Source: Loktanella gaetbuli
Lineage (GTDB): Bacteria; Pseudomonadota; Alphaproteobacteria; Rhodobacterales; Rhodobacteraceae
Assembly: GCF_020531945.1 (NCBI RefSeq)
Contig: NZ_JAJATZ010000001.1
Coordinates: forward strand, 248,001-312,000
Reading direction: 5' to 3'
Length of the DNA: 64,000 nucleotides
Of the stretch, positions 8,350 through 18,596 are shown in pieces. The translations under genes were made by a program, and so were the position numbers. The notes under the pieces were generated by a model. The model did no database searches, was not told where the DNA came from, and saw only the letters and a list, made by a program, of their open reading frames with translations. Position 1 is the first letter of the stretch. Each line of letters starts with the position of its first letter.

Positions 8350-8497
8350 GGTCTGTCCTTCTCTTTGTCCCTATGTGGCCCGCCAGTGCCAGCGGGGCAA
8401 GGAGGGACCGCCAAGGCGGCGGACCTTTGCAAGGTGTGGAACACTTGCGCGGCTCTGGCGGTTGGGATGGCAACATCACACCATGAAAGGATATGTC

Positions 8498-8764
8498 ATG
8501 AAATTTGCCCTGTTGATCCCCGCCGCGGTTCTGACGCTGGCCGGATGCGATGCCGCCCAGCAAAACGGCGGGCCGGGTCTGACCGAAACCTACGAGTCGA
8601 TCCAGGACCAATACCCCGACATCACGCCAGAGCTGTTTGCACGGTTCGATCGTGACGGTGACGGCCTGCTGAGTGGTTTCGAACAGCAGCAACTGTTCAG
8701 TCAGGCCCAGAACCCCAACGGGATAACCGGCACGTTGGGACGTCTCGACGACGACGAGATCTGA
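8498..8764 (+). CDS. Small EF-hand lipoprotein
   Basis: An 88-residue protein with a lipoprotein signal (MKFALLIPAAVLTLAGC; lipobox LAGC, Cys17). One canonical EF-hand loop follows, DRDGDGLLSGFE, with aspartates at loop positions 1, 3 and 5 and glutamate at position 12. I start it at 8498, where AAAGG sits 7 bases upstream; the frame is open further upstream without support. It is a single gene between divergent and convergent neighbours. It probably binds calcium at the outer membrane or in the periplasm; its role is unknown. Confidence 0.82.
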   Translation: MKFALLIPAAVLTLAGCDAAQQNGGPGLTETYESIQDQYPDITPELFARFDRDGDGLLSGFEQQQLFSQAQNPNGITGTLGRLDDDEI

Positions 8765-8772
8765 AACGACAA

Positions 8773-8797
8773 TGGCCCGCCCTGATCGGACGGGCCA
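8773..8797. terminator. Stem-loop between the EF-hand gene and ilvH
   Basis: TGGCCCG (8773-8779) and CGGGCCA (8791-8797) form a 7-base stem extended by CC/GG with a bulge. It lies between two converging genes and can act on both strands, although neither side has a strong T-run. Confidence 0.6.
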
Positions 8798-8805
8798 CAC
8801 ATTAT

Positions 8806-9378
8806 TCAGACGATGCTGTCGCCACCCCGTGCAAGGGCGGCCACACCCGTGCGCGCGACCTCTTGCAGGCCCAAGGGGCGCATGAGTTCGGCGAAGGCGT
8901 CGATTTTTTCTGGGGTTCCGGTGATTTCGAACACAAAGCTTTGCAGTGTGCTGTCCACGACGCTGGCGCGAAAGATATCGGCCAGACGCAGCGCTTCGAC
9001 GCGGGCATCGCCCTTGCCACGCACCTTGAGCAGGGCCAGTTCGCGTTCCACGCTCGGGCCTTCGACGGTCAGGTCGTGCACCTCATGGACCGGAATGATC
9101 CGGCCCAGCTGCGCCTTGATCTGGACGATGACCTGCGGCGTGCCGGATGTGACGACCGTGATGCGGCTGCGATGACCCGTATGGTCGATTTCGGCGACGG
9201 TCAGGCTTTCGATGTTGTAGCCGCGACCGGAAAACAGGCCGATGACCCGCGCCAGAACGCCCGGTTCGTTTTCCACGATGACCGCCAGCGTGTGCCGTTC
9301 AATCACGTCGGAAAAATGCGACCGCAGGTCATAGGCGGAATGGCTGGAAGAGCCTTTTTTGATCTTGAGTGCTGACAT
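8806..9378 (-). CDS. ilvH: Acetolactate synthase small (regulatory) subunit
   Basis: A 190-residue regulatory subunit that activates IlvI and confers valine feedback. The N-terminal ACT domain reads HTLAVIVENEPGVLARVIGLFSGRGYNIESLTV, with the conserved glycine after NEPG. The C-terminal domain contains VVDSTLQSFVFEITGTPEKIDAF. Length is slightly above the usual 160-165 because of an N-terminal extension rich in Lys and Ser. It follows ilvI by 33 bases on the same strand and shares its attenuated transcript. Confidence 0.95.
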   Translation of the reverse strand: MSALKIKKGSSSHSAYDLRSHFSDVIERHTLAVIVENEPGVLARVIGLFSGRGYNIESLTVAEIDHTGHRSRITVVTSGTPQVIVQIKAQLGRIIPVHEVHDLTVEGPSVERELALLKVRGKGDARVEALRLADIFRASVVDSTLQSFVFEITGTPEKIDAFAELMRPLGLQEVARTGVAALARGGDSIV

Positions 9379-9411
9379 TTCGTAATCTTTCCAATTCCTT
9401 GGCGGATGGCC

Positions 9412-11163
<1,752 letters not shown>

Positions 11164-11195
11164 TGTCTCGTCCGTTCAATGCTGTCGCTTGGCAT

Positions 11196-11264
11196 AAAAA
11201 AACCCCCGGCGTGACACGGGGGCGCATGGGAACCTGATGGGTCAACCGTTACCGGCCCATGCGC
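11196..11264 (-). promoter_or_regulatory. Transcription attenuator of ilvIH
   Basis: On the minus strand a terminator hairpin (CCCCCG/CGGGGG with an 8-base loop, 11203-11222) is followed by seven Ts (11196-11202). Just upstream, GCGCATGGG (11256-11264) in the leader peptide codons is perfectly complementary to CCCATGCGC (11222-11230). The second arm touches the terminator's left arm by one base, so the two folds compete. ATGGG in the leader can also pair with CCCAT between them. With the Val/Leu/Ile leader peptide this is a classical branched-chain attenuator. Confidence 0.88.
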
Positions 11265-11296
11265 GTCTTTCCTACAATTAGTACGACAGTGTTCAT
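11249..11296 (-). CDS. ilv leader peptide
   Basis: A 15-codon ORF encoding MNTVVLIVGKTRMGR then TAA, starting 133 bases before ilvI. Codons 4-8 are Val-Val-Leu-Ile-Val, all three products of the pathway. AAGGA stands a few bases before the ATG. The Arg-Met-Gly codons near its end form one arm of the competing hairpin. Ribosome stalling at these codons when branched-chain aminoacyl-tRNA is short would favour read-through into ilvIH. Confidence 0.87.
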   Translation of the reverse strand: MNTVVLIVGKTRMGR

Positions 11297-11420
11297 GCGA
11301 ATTTCCTTAGGTGTGGGGACACTATGCGCAGGGTTTCACAGGGTCAACAGGCCCGCTGGATAAAATGTCGCCAAAGGGGGTGGTTTTGGTAACTTTCTTT
11401 CAGCGGGTGATGCGACGGAA

Positions 11421-12353
11421 TCAGTTCGCGCGTGTCGCGTCGGGCAGATCATTGCTGTCAGCCGTGTTGCGGTCGGCGTTTGCGGGGGCGGGATTCTGTT
11501 TTGCCTGCGCCTCGAGCTCTGCATCGATTTCGGCGCCGAACAGCACGATGAAAGACGACAGCCACAGCCACATCAGCAGGATGATCACGCCACCCAAGGC
11601 CCCAAAGGTTTCGTTGTAGCTGGCGAAATTCTGCACGTAAAAGGCAAACCCGGCCGATCCGGCCAGCCACAGGACGCAAGCCACCAGCGCACCGGGGGTG
11701 ATCCAGCGCCACCTGCGCGGTTTGCGGGCAGGACCGTAGCGATACAGGATCGCAAGGCCCGCCGCGACCAACAGCAGCACGATCGGCCAGCGCACCAGAA
11801 TGATGATCCATTCCGCATTCGGATCGAGCCGGATGAAATTCAACATCACCGGCAGCAGCACGAGTGCTGCCACGATGACGAAAAACCCGATCACCATGGC
11901 AAATGTCAGCACGATACGCGCCATCAGGTTGTGCAGGAAGCTGCGCGCCTCCTCGACACGAAAGGCGACATTCAGTCCCTCGATCAGCGCCGACATGCCG
12001 GCGGATGCCGAATAGAATGCCGTCAGCACACCGATGATCGCGGCCAGCCCCAGACCGCCGCTGTCGGACCCTGCCACCGATTTGGCCTGATCCAGTACGA
12101 TCTGCGCGGCCTCTTGCGGCATGAACGCCGACAGGGTCTGCATCTGGTTCACCAACATGGACGGATCGGTAAAATATCCGGCCAGCGCCATGGCGGCCAC
12201 AATCCCCGGAAACACGGCCAGCAGCCCGTAAAACGCGCAACCCGCCGCGATCAACGTCAGGTGATCGCGGCCGATGTTTGCAAAAATGCGTTTGACGACC
12301 GCGATCCAGCCCTTGGCCGTCAGCGATCCGGGGTGCGCCGTGCTATCTGTCAT
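11421..12353 (-). CDS. YihY/virulence factor BrkB family membrane protein
   Basis: A 310-residue integral membrane protein with about six hydrophobic helices. Family landmarks are LIAAGCAFYGLLAVFPGIVA near the N-terminus, a central YSASAGMSALIEGLNVAF and a C-terminal WRWITPGALVACVLWL. The family was once named ribonuclease BN, an assignment now regarded as wrong; its function is unknown, with a transport role suggested. AAGGA lies 6 bases before the ATG. The C-terminal tail is hydrophilic and cytoplasmic. Confidence 0.87.
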   Translation of the reverse strand: MTDSTAHPGSLTAKGWIAVVKRIFANIGRDHLTLIAAGCAFYGLLAVFPGIVAAMALAGYFTDPSMLVNQMQTLSAFMPQEAAQIVLDQAKSVAGSDSGGLGLAAIIGVLTAFYSASAGMSALIEGLNVAFRVEEARSFLHNLMARIVLTFAMVIGFFVIVAALVLLPVMLNFIRLDPNAEWIIILVRWPIVLLLVAAGLAILYRYGPARKPRRWRWITPGALVACVLWLAGSAGFAFYVQNFASYNETFGALGGVIILLMWLWLSSFIVLFGAEIDAELEAQAKQNPAPANADRNTADSNDLPDATRAN

Positions 12354-12397
12354 CCTGTTCCTTTCGGATTGCGTTCGGGCCGCGTGGTGCCGAACGG

Positions 12398-12421
12398 AGA
12401 TCGGTCATGACTGACCGATCT
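12398..12421. other. Perfect 10-base stem-loop across the yghU stop codon
   Basis: AGATCGGTCA (12398-12407) and TGACCGATCT (12412-12421) are exact inverse copies around a 4-base loop. The structure includes the yghU stop codon and precedes the YihY gene by 44 bases. No T-run follows on the minus strand, so mRNA processing or partial termination is more likely than a full terminator. Confidence 0.5.
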
Positions 12422-13259
12422 TGTCCTGTGTTTTCGTGTCAAAGTCCGACGCGCTGTGACGTTCGTGAAGCTGTTCGGACGGATCACCAAAGGACCGGTT
12501 TACCATGCGGCCGCGTTTGTAGGCGGGACGGTCCATGACTTCCGCGCTCCAGCGCTGGACGTTCTTGTAGCTGTCGGCTTGCAGAAATTCCTTGGCGTCA
12601 TAGACCGAGCCGTTTGCCACGGCACCGTACCACGGCGCGATGGCGATGTCCGCGATGGTATAGCTGTCGCCGGCGATGAACGGACGATCAGCAAGGGTGC
12701 GGTCCAGCACGTCGAGCTGACGCTTGGCCTCCATCGTGAAACGGTTGATGGGGTATTCCATCGGCTCTGGCGCATAGGCGTAGAAATGGCCGAACCCGCC
12801 GCCCAGATAGGGCGCGCTGCCCATCTGCCAGAACAGCCAGTTCAGTGTTTCCGACCGTGTCGCCGGATCATGCGGCAAAAAGGCGTCGTATTCCTGCGCC
12901 AATTGCAACAGGATCGACCCGCTTTCGAACAGGCGAATGCCGGTTTTCGTGTCCAGCAGGGCCGGGATCTTGGAATTGGGGTTCACGGCGACAAAACCGC
13001 TGCCGAATTGGTCGCCCTTGCCGATGTCGATCAGCCAGGCGTCGTATTCCGCATCATGCCCGGCCTCTAGCAGTTCCTCGAACATCACCGTGACCTTGAC
13101 CCCGTTTGGCGTGGCAAGGCTGTGCAGCTGCCAACGGTGTTCACCCTGCGGCAGCGGTGCATCATGCGTGGGGCCTGCGATGGGGCGGTTCGTGCTGGCG
13201 AATTTGCCGCCGTTCTCGGCGTCCCATTCCCAGACCTTGGGGGGGGTGTAATCGGACAT
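12405..13259 (-). CDS. yghU: YghU-type glutathione S-transferase
   Basis: A 284-residue GST. The N-terminal extension and thioredoxin fold read WEWDAENGGKFASTNRPIAG and LYSLATPNGVKVTVMFEEL-like sequence, characteristic of YghU. A second half-domain carries LFESGSILLQLAQEYDAFLP and the helical domain IADIAIAPWYGAVA. YghU/YfcG proteins have glutathione-dependent disulfide reductase activity. I start at 13259 (MSDYTPP) with AAAGG about 7 bases upstream; an ATG 12 codons earlier lacks a good site. Confidence 0.9.
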   Translation of the reverse strand: MSDYTPPKVWEWDAENGGKFASTNRPIAGPTHDAPLPQGEHRWQLHSLATPNGVKVTVMFEELLEAGHDAEYDAWLIDIGKGDQFGSGFVAVNPNSKIPALLDTKTGIRLFESGSILLQLAQEYDAFLPHDPATRSETLNWLFWQMGSAPYLGGGFGHFYAYAPEPMEYPINRFTMEAKRQLDVLDRTLADRPFIAGDSYTIADIAIAPWYGAVANGSVYDAKEFLQADSYKNVQRWSAEVMDRPAYKRGRMVNRSFGDPSEQLHERHSASDFDTKTQDKIGQS

Positions 13260-13322
13260 GGTCAGACCTTTGATCAATGCGTTTCCATCGACCATTTAGC
13301 CCTACGGGCTGCGGATCAAGGG

Positions 13323-14150
13323 TCAGCGTCCGACGGGGCGCCCGCCGGGTAACGAAATCCGCGCGACCTGTTCGGCAATCGGGTCGGTGGACAGCGGATG
13401 CAGCGCACTGTCATAGCCATCCGGATCGCCAATCGGCTGCCATGCCCCATCGCGAAAAATCTCGAGCGCGTCGAAATTCGCCTTGTACCCCATCTTGGGA
13501 CTGCCGGGCACCCAATAGCCCAGATAGACATAAGGCAGGTTCAATTCGCGTGCTACGTTGACGTGGTCAAGGATCAGGAACGTGCCGGGACTGTTGCGGG
13601 TCAGCGAAGGCGCAAAGAACGAATAGACCATCGACAGCCCATCGTCGAGGATATCGGTCAGGCAGGCCGCCAGGGGACCATCATCGGGGACATTGCGGTC
13701 GGAATATTCGATCAGGCGGGATCTGACGGGCGTTTCCTCGATCATCGCGGCGAATTCGAACATATCCATGTCCGCCATCCCGCCGTCGGCGTGCCGTGTA
13801 TCAAGGTATTCGCGGAACAGATCGTATTGCGCCTCGGTCGCCCAGGGCGAGGTCGGGCGGCGTTCCAGATGCGCGTTGCGTTTCAGCACACGTTTCTGGC
13901 TCCGCGTCGGTTCGAAATCCGCCACCCGGATACGCGCCGACATGCAGGCGGCACATTCCGAACAGGACGGACGATACAACACGTTCTGCGACCGCCGGAA
14001 CCCCTGTTTGGACAGGGCGTCATTCAGTTCGGCCGCCTGCTCGCCCTGAAGTGCGGTGAACAACTTGCGTTCCATCCGCCCCTCCAGATAGGGGCAGGGC
14101 TGTGGCGCAGTCACATAGAACTGCGGGGCGATTTGTAGATCGTGGCGCAT
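13323..14150 (-). CDS. bpt: Aspartate/glutamate leucyltransferase (N-end rule)
   Basis: A 275-residue aminoacyl-tRNA-protein transferase that attaches leucine to proteins with N-terminal Asp or Glu and so marks them for ClpS/ClpAP. Features seen are PQPCPYLEGRMERKLF, the Cys pair CSECAACMSARI, FEPTRSQKRVLKRN and the late LPYVYLGYWVPGSPKMGYK. The ATG at 14150 is preferred; a TTG two codons upstream is in frame. It lies between RDD and yghU on the same strand. Confidence 0.93.
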   Translation of the reverse strand: MRHDLQIAPQFYVTAPQPCPYLEGRMERKLFTALQGEQAAELNDALSKQGFRRSQNVLYRPSCSECAACMSARIRVADFEPTRSQKRVLKRNAHLERRPTSPWATEAQYDLFREYLDTRHADGGMADMDMFEFAAMIEETPVRSRLIEYSDRNVPDDGPLAACLTDILDDGLSMVYSFFAPSLTRNSPGTFLILDHVNVARELNLPYVYLGYWVPGSPKMGYKANFDALEIFRDGAWQPIGDPDGYDSALHPLSTDPIAEQVARISLPGGRPVGR

Positions 14151-14221
14151 GACCAAAGATTGGTGCGCATCGGCGTGGCTGACAACCCCCGCCGATGCAA
14201 CTTGTGCCAGATCACGCGTAT

Positions 14222-14662
14222 TTATGCCGGACGATTGATGGCGGTCGTACCCATGATCATGTCGGTCAATCCCTGCCTCTTGGCCGTGACGGCCATCATG
14301 CCCACCGAAATCAGTTGCAGCGGGAATGTCACGACACTGATGGCATAGCCTGCGGTATGCACCAACGCCCCTGCCGATGTCAGCGCTCCACCCTGTGCGT
14401 CACGCAGCGAGATGTTGAACAGGCGCATCCCCCAGGTGGCCGATTGGTTGGCGATCGTGAACCACCGGTACAGAAAACCGACGACCATCATCAGCACCGG
14501 AAAAAAGAACAGCGCGATGAACAACGTCAGCGGCAGCAGGATCAGTGACATCAGGAAAACCACGGTCACATCCACCAGCCAGGCCAACAGCCTGCGGCTG
14601 CGAACACCGTCGTAGAATTCCGGCATCTTGTCCGGATCGGGCAGGGCGGTCAGCGTCGTCAT
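14222..14662 (-). CDS. RDD family membrane protein
   Basis: A 146-residue protein with three or four hydrophobic helices. The opening YDGVRSRRLLAWLVDVTVVF holds the Arg...Asp pattern that names the family, and ATWGMRLFNISLRDAQGG is the conserved second block. RDD proteins may transport ions or small solutes; substrate unknown. I use the ATG at 14662, 6 bases after AGG; an ATG two codons upstream is equally in frame. It is followed by bpt and preceded by DUF2852. Confidence 0.85.
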   Translation of the reverse strand: MTTLTALPDPDKMPEFYDGVRSRRLLAWLVDVTVVFLMSLILLPLTLFIALFFFPVLMMVVGFLYRWFTIANQSATWGMRLFNISLRDAQGGALTSAGALVHTAGYAISVVTFPLQLISVGMMAVTAKRQGLTDMIMGTTAINRPA

Positions 14663-14696
14663 GGTCATCCTATCGTATCATGTAGATTGGGACCGA

Positions 14697-14712
14697 CCCC
14701 CGTTGTCGGGGG
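14697..14712. other. GC-rich stem-loop between DUF2852 and RDD genes
   Basis: CCCCCG (14697-14702) and CGGGGG (14707-14712) pair around TTGT in the 63-base gap between the genes. There is no T-run on the minus strand. It may stabilise or partly separate the two transcripts. Confidence 0.4.
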
Positions 14713-14725
14713 CCGGAGGTTTGGT

Positions 14726-15142
14726 TCAGGCGGTCTTATCGGACGGCTCGGAGTCCTTGGTCTGGCTACGGTCGGCCATGAACTGGTCGAATTCGGCCTT
14801 GTCCTTGGCTTCGCGCAGGCGGCCCAGGAACGCTGTGAATTCGTCCTGTTCCTCTTGCAGACGACGCAGCGTGTCCGCCTTGTAGGCGTCAAATGCCTGG
14901 TTCCCCGAGGATGCCATGACATTGACGCTGCGTGGCGCGGACGTCCTGGCTCCTCGCGCGAATTTACCGGCAAAGACCATGTAGGCCAGCAGTGCCAGAC
15001 CAACCGGCCAGACAAAGATGAAGGCCGCAACGGTCGCGGCGATCCATGCGCCGCGTCCGCGGGCGTCCAGCCAGGATTCAGCGCGTTGCAGCCAGGCGAT
15101 CGGACCGGTCGTTGTGACGGGGTAGGTATTGGTCGCAGTCAT
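14726..15142 (-). CDS. DUF2852 domain-containing protein
   Basis: A 138-residue protein with one central hydrophobic stretch (about residues 33-60, IAATVAAFIFVWPVGLALLAYMVF written in part) followed by a basic turn and a long charged helix (YKADTLRRLQEEQDEFTAFLGRL). This matches DUF2852, a small alphaproteobacterial membrane protein family of unknown role. It is probably an inner-membrane anchor with a cytoplasmic coiled coil. Its upstream region holds a widely spaced 10-base inverted pair (15161-15243). Confidence 0.85.
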   Translation of the reverse strand: MTATNTYPVTTTGPIAWLQRAESWLDARGRGAWIAATVAAFIFVWPVGLALLAYMVFAGKFARGARTSAPRSVNVMASSGNQAFDAYKADTLRRLQEEQDEFTAFLGRLREAKDKAEFDQFMADRSQTKDSEPSDKTA

Positions 15143-15160
15143 GATGTTTCTCCGTTCGGG

Positions 15161-15243
15161 TTTATGTAAATGCCTTTCACATTACCCATATCGGTGTGGT
15201 ATCTTCGCTGTGCAAGTGTTGATGTGAACGTTTTTTACATAAA
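15161..15243. promoter_or_regulatory. Spaced 10-base inverted pair upstream of the DUF2852 gene
   Basis: TTTATGTAAA (15161-15170) and TTTACATAAA (15234-15243) are exact inverse copies with 63 bases between them, in an AT-rich gap between ybaK and the DUF2852 gene. The near arm is 19 bases before the DUF2852 start. Spaced operators that loop DNA are one reading; chance in an AT-rich patch is another. Confidence 0.35.
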
Positions 15244-15262
15244 TCGTCATTCGTATTTTTTA

Positions 15263-15751
15263 TCAGTTACTTAGGTCATTCTTGACGGTGAATGGCGCGA
15301 GCTGTGCGCCGGATATCCGCAACAGGTCGGCGGGTGCCACCGCAAAGATATGGTGGGGTGTTCCAGCGGCCGCATAGACGACATCGAACGTTATCAGGTG
15401 GGGGTCCATGAACGCCCGAGGCGGCGTCAGATGCCCAACGGGTGACACGCCACCGATCGCGAATCCCGTCACCTTGCGCACGACGGCGGGATCGGCACGC
15501 GTCAGCGGCTCGCCTGTCAGGGCGGCGGCTGTCGTGGGATCGACGGTTTGGCCTCCGGCGGTGATGAACAGCACCAGATTGCCTGTCTCAATCCCCTGAA
15601 AAATGATGGATTTGGCAATCTGATCCACCGCACATCCCTGCGCATCGGCTGCGGCCTGTGCGGTCCGTGTCCCTTCGGCGAGGGCGACAGGCATGATATC
15701 CAGTCCCGCCGCCGTCAGGGCCTGCGTGACGCGTTTCAGACTCTTGCTCAT
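15263..15751 (-). CDS. YbaK/EbsC family aminoacyl-tRNA deacylase
   Basis: A 162-residue YbaK-fold protein. Landmarks are AVDQIAKSIIFQ (the Lys of the active site), LVLFITAGGQTVD, and KVTGFAIGGVSPVGH with the GGVxPxG signature of this family. Relatives hydrolyse misacylated tRNAs such as Cys-tRNA(Pro). The long upstream open frame overlaps glnE and lacks homologous sequence, so I start at 15751 (MSKSLKRV). The gene is divergent from glnE with 52 bases between starts. Confidence 0.9.
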   Translation of the reverse strand: MSKSLKRVTQALTAAGLDIMPVALAEGTRTAQAAADAQGCAVDQIAKSIIFQGIETGNLVLFITAGGQTVDPTTAAALTGEPLTRADPAVVRKVTGFAIGGVSPVGHLTPPRAFMDPHLITFDVVYAAAGTPHHIFAVAPADLLRISGAQLAPFTVKNDLSN

Positions 15752-15803
15752 CGGGGTGGCTCCTGACACGGTTGGGCTGCAATCGACAAAAGGTATCTGC
15801 GCC

Positions 15804-18596
15804 ATGACAGCTGATCCAGTCCCGTCAACAGGTCGTCTGGGGGATCGTATCATCCGGGTGCCACGCGCCCACAATGCGGAACGCGGCGCCGATGCGTTGG
15901 AACGCCTGCCTGACGCTACGGGTCCGTTTCGTGACCTGATCGCGGGCACTGCGGGGTGCAGCCCGTATCTTGCGGGCCTGATCGCGCGCGAGGCCGACTG
16001 GTTGCCACAGGCAGAGGCAGCACCCGAACAGGCGCTGTCCGATACGCTGGCGGCTGTAGCGTCGCTGTCGCTGTCCGATCTGCCCGACGGTCTGCGACAG
16101 GCCAAGCGGCGTGTGGCGCTGTTGACGGCTCTGGCCGATCTGGGGGGCGTCTGGCCGTTGGGGCAGGTTACGCAGGCGCTGACCGATCTGGCCGCGACCG
16201 CCACACATGCGGCCCTTGTTGCGCTGACCGAGACCGAGATCGCGCGCGGCAAGCTGCCGGGTCTGACGGTTGATGACGCGGCCACGGCAGGCGGGATGAC
16301 GGCGCTGGCCATGGGCAAGATGGGTGCCGGAGAGCTGAACTATTCGTCCGATATCGACCTGATCTGCCTGTTTGACGAGACCCGGTTCGCCCCCGAGGAT
16401 GTCGCCGAGGCGCGTGCCGGTTTCGTGCGGGTCACGCGGCGCATGTGCGCGATGATGTCGGATGTGACCGCTGGCGGCTATGTGTTCCGCACCGACCTGC
16501 GGTTGCGCCCCGATGCCAGCGTCACGCCGGTCTGCATCGCGATGGATACCGCCGAACGTTATTACGAAAGCGTCGGCCGCACCTGGGAACGTGCGGCCTA
16601 TATCAAGGCGCACCCCTGCGCCGGGGACATCGCGGCGGGTCACCGGTTCCTGCAGACGCTGCGACCGTTTGTCTGGCGGCGGCACCTTGATTTCGCGGCG
16701 ATCCAGGATGCCCATGACATGCGCTTGCGCATCCGTGACCACAAGGGATTGCACGGTCCGCTGACGCTGGCGGGGCACAACATGAAGCTGGGGCGCGGCG
16801 GCATCCGCGAGATCGAGTTCTTTACCCAGACACGGCAGTTGATCGCGGGCGGGCGTGATCCCGGCCTGCGGGTGCGTGGCACGCTGGACGGGCTTGCCGC
16901 CCTTGCGGATGCAGGATGGATTCCCGGCGACGTGCGTGACCAGCTGTCCGATCATTACACGTTCCACCGTGCGGTCGAACATCGCCTGCAAATGGTGCAG
17001 GACGCCCAGACCCATGCGTTGCCCAACGATGGCGACGGCTTTGCCCGGCTGGCCGCCATGATGGACCGCGACGTGGACGACCTGCGACGCGACCTGACGG
17101 AACGGCTGGAATCAGTTCATGATCTGACCGAAGGATTCTTTGCCCCCGACACCCCTGAACCGGCCCCGGAATGGGGAGAGCAGCTGACCGCGCGCTGGCT
17201 GGATTATCCCGCCTTGCGGTCCGCACGCGCGGTCGAGATTTTCCGCCGCGTGCGCCCGGTCATCCTCAGACGCCTGCAAGATGCGGCGCGCCCCGAAGAG
17301 GCGCTGGCGCAATTCGATACCTTTCTTGCCGGTCTTCCGGCGGGGGTGCAGTTGTTTTCGCTGTTCGATGCCAATCCCCAACTGACCCAGCTGATCGTCG
17401 ACATCTGTGCGACCGCACCGGCCCTTGCGCAATATCTGTCGCGCAACGCAGGCGTGCTGGATGCGGTGATCGGCGGCGATTTCTTTGCGCCCTGGCCCGG
17501 TCAGGACGCGCTGACGCAGGGGCTGTGCGATGATCTGGCGCAGGCGCAGGACTATGAGGCGGCGTTGTCCCGCGCGCGCCTCTGGACGCGGGAACGCCAT
17601 TTCCGCATCGGTGTGCACCATCTGCGCGGATTGATCGACGCACCCACCAGTGGGGCGCAATATGCCGACCTTGCAGGCGCTGTCGTGACAGCGCTCTGGC
17701 CGGTGGTATGTGACGAATTCACGCGAAAACACGGCAGCGTTGCGGGGCGTGGAGCGGTAGTCGTGGCGATGGGATCACTGGGGGCGGGGCGGTTGAACGC
17801 GCAGTCCGACCTGGACCTGATCGTGATCTATGATGCGGACGGCGACGCGATGTCCGATGGCAAACGGCCCTTGCCCGCGCGGACATATTATGCCCGGCTG
17901 ACACAGGCGTTGGTCACAGCCCTGTCCGCACCGATGGGCGACGGTCGGTTGTACGAGGTCGACATGCGTCTGCGGCCCTCGGGTCGCAAGGGGCCCGTGG
18001 CCACATCTTGGGCCGCCTTTCAGGCCTATCAGACGGCCGAGGCGTGGACATGGGAACACCTTGCCCTGACGCGCGCGCGGGTCATCGCTGGCCCTGCGGA
18101 TCTGGCCCAGGGGGTCGAAAGCTTTCGCCGTGATCTGTTGCGGATCAAGGGGCAGGGCGAAACCGTTCTGGCGGACGTGGCGGACATGCGTCGCAGATTG
18201 GAAGAGGCCAAGCCGACGGGGGCTGTCTGGGACGCCAAGAACGGTGCCGGTCGTCTGATGGACAGCGATCTGGCGGCGCAGACCATCGCGCTCTTGGCGG
18301 GGGCACCTGCACGCGCGGCACCCGACCAGATTGATGCAGGACGGTCGCTGGCTGGCGTTTCGGATGCAACCATCACCGATCTATGTGCGGCGCAGGATCT
18401 GTTCTGGTCGTTGCAGGCCGCTGCACGGCTGTTGACTGGCGCGATTCTGGACCCAGATGCACTGGGCGAAGGCGGCCGTCGGTTCGTTCTGCGCGAGGTG
18501 GGATGTGACGACCTTGACGCGCTGGCCGATCGTATCGCAACGGTATCGCGGGCCGCAGATGCGGCATTCGCAAGATTATTGGAGGGTCCCCGATGA
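15804..18596 (+). CDS. glnE: Bifunctional glutamine synthetase adenylyltransferase/deadenylase
   Basis: A 930-residue enzyme that adenylylates and de-adenylylates glutamine synthetase in response to PII. The two nucleotidyltransferase domains are visible: the N-terminal one as MGKMGAGELNYSSDIDLICLF and the C-terminal one as MGSLGAGRLNAQSDLDLIVIYD. Both have the catalytic Asp-x-Asp. Length is close to E. coli GlnE (946). I start at 15804 (MTADPVPS) with AAAGG upstream; the frame is open earlier but overlaps ybaK. It is coupled by ATGA to a small downstream gene. Confidence 0.95.
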   Translation: MTADPVPSTGRLGDRIIRVPRAHNAERGADALERLPDATGPFRDLIAGTAGCSPYLAGLIAREADWLPQAEAAPEQALSDTLAAVASLSLSDLPDGLRQAKRRVALLTALADLGGVWPLGQVTQALTDLAATATHAALVALTETEIARGKLPGLTVDDAATAGGMTALAMGKMGAGELNYSSDIDLICLFDETRFAPEDVAEARAGFVRVTRRMCAMMSDVTAGGYVFRTDLRLRPDASVTPVCIAMDTAERYYESVGRTWERAAYIKAHPCAGDIAAGHRFLQTLRPFVWRRHLDFAAIQDAHDMRLRIRDHKGLHGPLTLAGHNMKLGRGGIREIEFFTQTRQLIAGGRDPGLRVRGTLDGLAALADAGWIPGDVRDQLSDHYTFHRAVEHRLQMVQDAQTHALPNDGDGFARLAAMMDRDVDDLRRDLTERLESVHDLTEGFFAPDTPEPAPEWGEQLTARWLDYPALRSARAVEIFRRVRPVILRRLQDAARPEEALAQFDTFLAGLPAGVQLFSLFDANPQLTQLIVDICATAPALAQYLSRNAGVLDAVIGGDFFAPWPGQDALTQGLCDDLAQAQDYEAALSRARLWTRERHFRIGVHHLRGLIDAPTSGAQYADLAGAVVTALWPVVCDEFTRKHGSVAGRGAVVVAMGSLGAGRLNAQSDLDLIVIYDADGDAMSDGKRPLPARTYYARLTQALVTALSAPMGDGRLYEVDMRLRPSGRKGPVATSWAAFQAYQTAEAWTWEHLALTRARVIAGPADLAQGVESFRRDLLRIKGQGETVLADVADMRRRLEEAKPTGAVWDAKNGAGRLMDSDLAAQTIALLAGAPARAAPDQIDAGRSLAGVSDATITDLCAAQDLFWSLQAAARLLTGAILDPDALGEGGRRFVLREVGCDDLDALADRIATVSRAADAAFARLLEGPR

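Noticed and set aside
13270..13277. TTGATCAA as a possible FNR-type site before yghU
   Set aside because: The FNR/FnrL consensus needs a 4-base spacer between the half-sites; this is an 8-base palindrome without it and coincides with the yghU ribosome site region.
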